Shown: positions 61,700 through 64,000 of the stretch, one piece after another
Position numbering within the stretch: position 1 is the stretch's first letter
Layout of the letters: each line of letters starts with the position of its first letter
NCBI RefSeq assembly: GCF_003097135.1
Contig: NZ_QEQL01000003.1
Location: forward strand, 62,001-126,000
Reading direction: 5' to 3'
Length of the DNA: 64,000 nt
DNA from: Pseudomonas sp. URIL14HWK12:I12
GTDB taxonomy: Bacteria; Pseudomonadota; Gammaproteobacteria; Pseudomonadales; Pseudomonadaceae
The notes under the pieces: generated by a model
Databases searched by the model: none
What the model saw: the letters and a program-made list of their open reading frames with translations, nothing else
Told to the model about the DNA's origin: nothing
Made by a program: the position numbers and the translations under genes

Positions 61700-63592
61700 A
61701 TGGCTTCTCCCTACCGTAGCGCCCTGGTGGTCGCCGGCTTGTATTTCAGCGCTTGCGTGCTGTGGTGGCTGGCGACCGGCCGGCTATTGAACACCCTTTT
61801 CGATGACAGCACGGCCATTGCCCACGGGCAAATGGTAAGTGGATATGTCTGGGCAGCCGGCAGTGCCCTGGTGTTGTTTGCCTGGCGCAGCCGCCTGCTG
61901 CGCGTGATGGGGCGAGAATACCGTGCGCGCCGGGAGCGTCTCAACATGGCTGCGGCCGTGTTCGACAGCACCTTGGAAGGCGTGCTGGTTACCAATGCCC
62001 AGAATGTGATCGTGCACGTGAACCGTGCGTTTATCGACATCACCGGTTACAGCCAGGAAGAAGTGCTGGGCCAGAACCCTAGCAAATTCAAATCTGGCCG
62101 CCATGATGCCGCGTTCTACCGGCAGGTTTATACACAGCTCGACCAGGAGGGGCACTGGAGCGGCGAGATCTGGAACCGCCGCAAGAACGGCGAGATCTAT
62201 CCGCAGTGGCAAACGATCCGCGCGGTGCGCGACGAGTTCGCCCGGGTCACGCATTACGTGGCGGTGTTTTCCGACCTTTCAGTGGCCAAGCGCTCCGAGC
62301 AGGAGCTGGCACGGCGCGATCATTATGATGCGCTTACCGAACTGCCCAACCGTGCGCTGATGCAAGACCGCGTCGAACAAGGCCTGCGCCAGGCGCAATC
62401 GGAAAAGCACGGCGGCGCGCTGCTGATGATCGACCTGGATTATTTCCAGAACATCAACGACAGCTACGGCCATGGCCTCGGCGACCGGGTGCTGCGCGCC
62501 GTCGCCCAGCGGCTGGCCACGCACTTGCGCCCCACCCAGACCCTGGCACGGCTGGGGGGCGACGAGTTCGCCCTGTTCGACGAGCGCTGCGGCCAGTTGG
62601 CCGAGGCGGCGGCGTTGGCGCGGCGGCTGCTCGACCAACTGGTGGAGCCGTTCGAGCTGGGCGACCGTTCGCTGTTCGTTTCGGCCAGCATCGGCATCAG
62701 CCTGTTCCCCAACGACGCCAGTGATGCCGAGCAATTGTTGCGCAACGCCGACTCGGCCCTGTTCAAGGCGAAACAGAGTGGCCGCGCCGGCTACGCCTTT
62801 TATACCGAGGCGCTGACGGCCCAGGCCCAGCAGCGCCTGGAGGTCGCCACTGAGCTGCGCCGGGCGATCGAGCAGGGCGAGCTGCGTGTGTTCTATCAGC
62901 CCGTGGTGCACTTGGTAACCGGCAAGTTGGCCGGCGTCGAGGCACTGGTGCGTTGGCAACATCCCGAACGCGGGCTGGTGCCGCCGGGCGAGTTCATTCC
63001 GGTGGCCGAGCACAGCGGGCTGATCGCCGACATCGATCGCTGGGTGCTCGCCGAGGCCTGCCGGCAGCGTGTGCGCTGGATCGAAGCCGGCTGGCAGGAG
63101 GGTTTTATGGCAGTGAACCTCTCCAGCCGGCTGTTCGGCCGCCCTGAGCTGGAACGCTGGGTGGCTGAAGCCCTTAGCGACACCGGCCTGCCGCCCGCTT
63201 TGCTGGAGCTTGAAGTGACCGAAAGCGCGATCATGGACGACCCCGATACGGCGCTGGAGCAGCTGCACCGCCTGCGAGCCTTGGGCCTGCACCTGGCGAT
63301 CGACGACTTCGGCACCGGTTACTCCTCATTGCTGAGGCTCAAGAACCTGCCGGTGAACAAGCTCAAGATCGATCAGGGCTTCGTGGCCGGCCTGCCCGGC
63401 GACGACAGCGATGCGGCAATCGTCCGTGCGGTGATCGTGCTGGCACGCAGCATGGGCATGACGGTGCACGCCGAGGGCATCGAGCACCCCGAGCAAGCGC
63501 GTTTTCTGCTTGAGCACCAATGCGAGCTCGGCCAGGGCTATGGTTTCGGCAGGCCGGTGCCACCCGAGCAGATAGAACTAAAAAACATATAA
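61700..63592 (+). CDS. Membrane PAS-GGDEF-EAL c-di-GMP protein
   Basis: The 630-residue protein has two N-terminal membrane helices (about 6-30 and 48-66). A PAS domain follows (MAAAVFDSTLEGVLVTNAQNVIVHVNRAFIDITGYSQEEVLGQNPS), then GGDEF with an intact G286-G-D-E-F290 and EAL with E414-A-L416 and DDFGTGYSSL. Both domains seem catalytically competent by motif. ATG 61700 is the likely start; an upstream start at 61676 adds eight residues. It adds to the two other c-di-GMP proteins in this window. Confidence 0.92.
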   Translation: MASPYRSALVVAGLYFSACVLWWLATGRLLNTLFDDSTAIAHGQMVSGYVWAAGSALVLFAWRSRLLRVMGREYRARRERLNMAAAVFDSTLEGVLVTNAQNVIVHVNRAFIDITGYSQEEVLGQNPSKFKSGRHDAAFYRQVYTQLDQEGHWSGEIWNRRKNGEIYPQWQTIRAVRDEFARVTHYVAVFSDLSVAKRSEQELARRDHYDALTELPNRALMQDRVEQGLRQAQSEKHGGALLMIDLDYFQNINDSYGHGLGDRVLRAVAQRLATHLRPTQTLARLGGDEFALFDERCGQLAEAAALARRLLDQLVEPFELGDRSLFVSASIGISLFPNDASDAEQLLRNADSALFKAKQSGRAGYAFYTEALTAQAQQRLEVATELRRAIEQGELRVFYQPVVHLVTGKLAGVEALVRWQHPERGLVPPGEFIPVAEHSGLIADIDRWVLAEACRQRVRWIEAGWQEGFMAVNLSSRLFGRPELERWVAEALSDTGLPPALLELEVTESAIMDDPDTALEQLHRLRALGLHLAIDDFGTGYSSLLRLKNLPVNKLKIDQGFVAGLPGDDSDAAIVRAVIVLARSMGMTVHAEGIEHPEQARFLLEHQCELGQGYGFGRPVPPEQIELKNI

Positions 63593-63594
63593 AA

Positions 63595-63638
63595 ATTCTT
63601 AAACATTATTTTTAAGAATATCTACTCCCTCCTATAGT
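63595..63638 (+). promoter_or_regulatory. oscA promoter with palindrome
   Basis: A perfect inverted repeat, ATTCTTAAA (63595-63603) and TTTAAGAAT (63611-63619), with a 7-bp spacer overlaps or borders the promoter. A good -10 box TATAGT lies at 63633-63638. The next gene belongs to sulfur acquisition, so the palindrome may be a CysB-type binding site. The spacing fits activator control. Confidence 0.6.
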
Positions 63639-63691
63639 GCGCTCATCCCGGCGGCAAACGCCGGCTTTCCCCAGGTGAAAGGAGCACATTC

Positions 63692-63874
63692 ATGAGCGCA
63701 CCCCTGCGTAGCGTCGACGGGCAGGACGAAGCTGCCGTTCTGCGTGAGATTCAGAGCGCGTTGCGCGACCTGCGTTTCGGCGCCGTGGAGATCACGGTGC
63801 ACAACGCTCAGGTCGTGCAGATCGAACGCAAGGAAAAATTCCGGCTGCAGAACACCGGCGGCAAATCGCACTGA
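63692..63874 (+). CDS. oscA: OscA small protein (DUF2292/YezD family)
   Basis: The 60-residue protein matches the DUF2292 pattern: EAAVLREIQSALRDLRFGAVEITVHNAQVVQIERKEKFRL. AAAGGAG stands 8 bases before ATG 63692. In pseudomonads OscA (organosulfur compounds A) lies just before the sulfate-binding protein gene and is needed for use of organic sulfur compounds under some conditions, such as chromate stress. The gene order here agrees. Confidence 0.92.
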   Translation: MSAPLRSVDGQDEAAVLREIQSALRDLRFGAVEITVHNAQVVQIERKEKFRLQNTGGKSH

Positions 63875-63969
63875 CCGCTGGCACCTGCCTGCGCGCCTGG
63901 CCAATCGCTGCCGCCAGCAGGCCCCATAATTAGAACTGCCCATAGAATTGCCATCAGGAGCAACACACC

Positions 63970-64000
63970 ATGTCTTTGCGCCGTTATGCACTGGCTGCCG
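63970..64000 (+). CDS. sbp: Sulfate-binding protein, first codons only
   Basis: ATG 63970 with AGGAG upstream starts MSLRRYALAA and runs off the right edge. This is a signal-peptide start, and the position directly after oscA is that of the periplasmic sulfate-binding protein Sbp in pseudomonads. Only ten codons are visible, so identity rests mainly on context. Confidence 0.7.
   Translation, partial: MSLRRYALAA

Noticed and set aside
1-64000. CRISPR array
   Set aside because: No regularly spaced repeat-spacer pattern was seen and no cas gene is present.

Overview
The window looks like chromosomal DNA from a Pseudomonas of the P. putida group. The backbone is GC-rich. Its gene order (coaBC, radC, rpmBG, a KauB-type aldehyde dehydrogenase, a PuuB-type oxidase, an Lrp regulator, dadA-ridA-dadX, a PauR-type regulator, rep, a GGDEF/EAL protein and a MATE pump) matches a neighbourhood I know from pseudomonads. 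Species assignment is inference from gene content; no rRNA is present.

Region 1 (1-35.6 kb) is backbone. It starts with the 5' part of coaBC, then radC, a peptide-binding protein and the ribosomal genes rpmB-rpmG. A broad polyamine/amino-acid block follows: cupin, kauB-like dehydrogenase, MFS carrier, phospholipase D-like lipoprotein, a MocR regulator divergent from a DUF1127 gene, a PuuB-like oxidase, an Lrp-type regulator, dadA-ridA-dadX, a PauR/PuuR-like regulator and a CoA hydrolase/transferase. After rep come a c-di-GMP protein with a possible Fur box in front, a MATE exporter, two chemoreceptors, an alcohol dehydrogenase, a DUF945 protein, an unusual coupled pair of unknown proteins (28260-29620), and a sulfonate-type binding protein coupled to a flavin monooxygenase.

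Region 2 (35.7-54.6 kb) is an integrated genomic island of about 18.9 kb. A 48-bp direct repeat copies the 3' half of tRNA-Arg(CCG) at 35679-35726 and 54566-54613. A tyrosine integrase lies next to the intact tRNA, integrase-arm-like repeats occur inside both ends, and the old tRNA terminator is stranded at the far left end. Cargo is a defence locus: an unusual protein fusing a type I DNA methylase, a specificity-like segment and a Schlafen/AlbA_2 domain, followed by a second, partly near-identical hsdM, then hsdS, a GmrSD-like DUF262/DUF1524/DUF4357 gene and hsdR. The right third holds an XRE regulator, several unknown small genes, a replication-like protein, an AlpA-like regulator, a dead istB fragment and the integrase. 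There are no structural phage or conjugation genes, so it resembles a satellite-like or non-conjugative integrative island.

Region 3 (54.6-64 kb) is backbone again: tRNA-Arg, gabD-gabT (GABA catabolism), a receiver-HDOD protein whose receiver has lost its phosphate-accepting Asp, a PAS-GGDEF cyclase, an acyl desaturase, a PAS-GGDEF-EAL protein, and oscA followed by the first codons of a sulfate-binding protein gene.

The best candidate for an undescribed system is the methylase-AlbA_2 fusion at 36127-38961 with its adjacent type I / type IV restriction genes.
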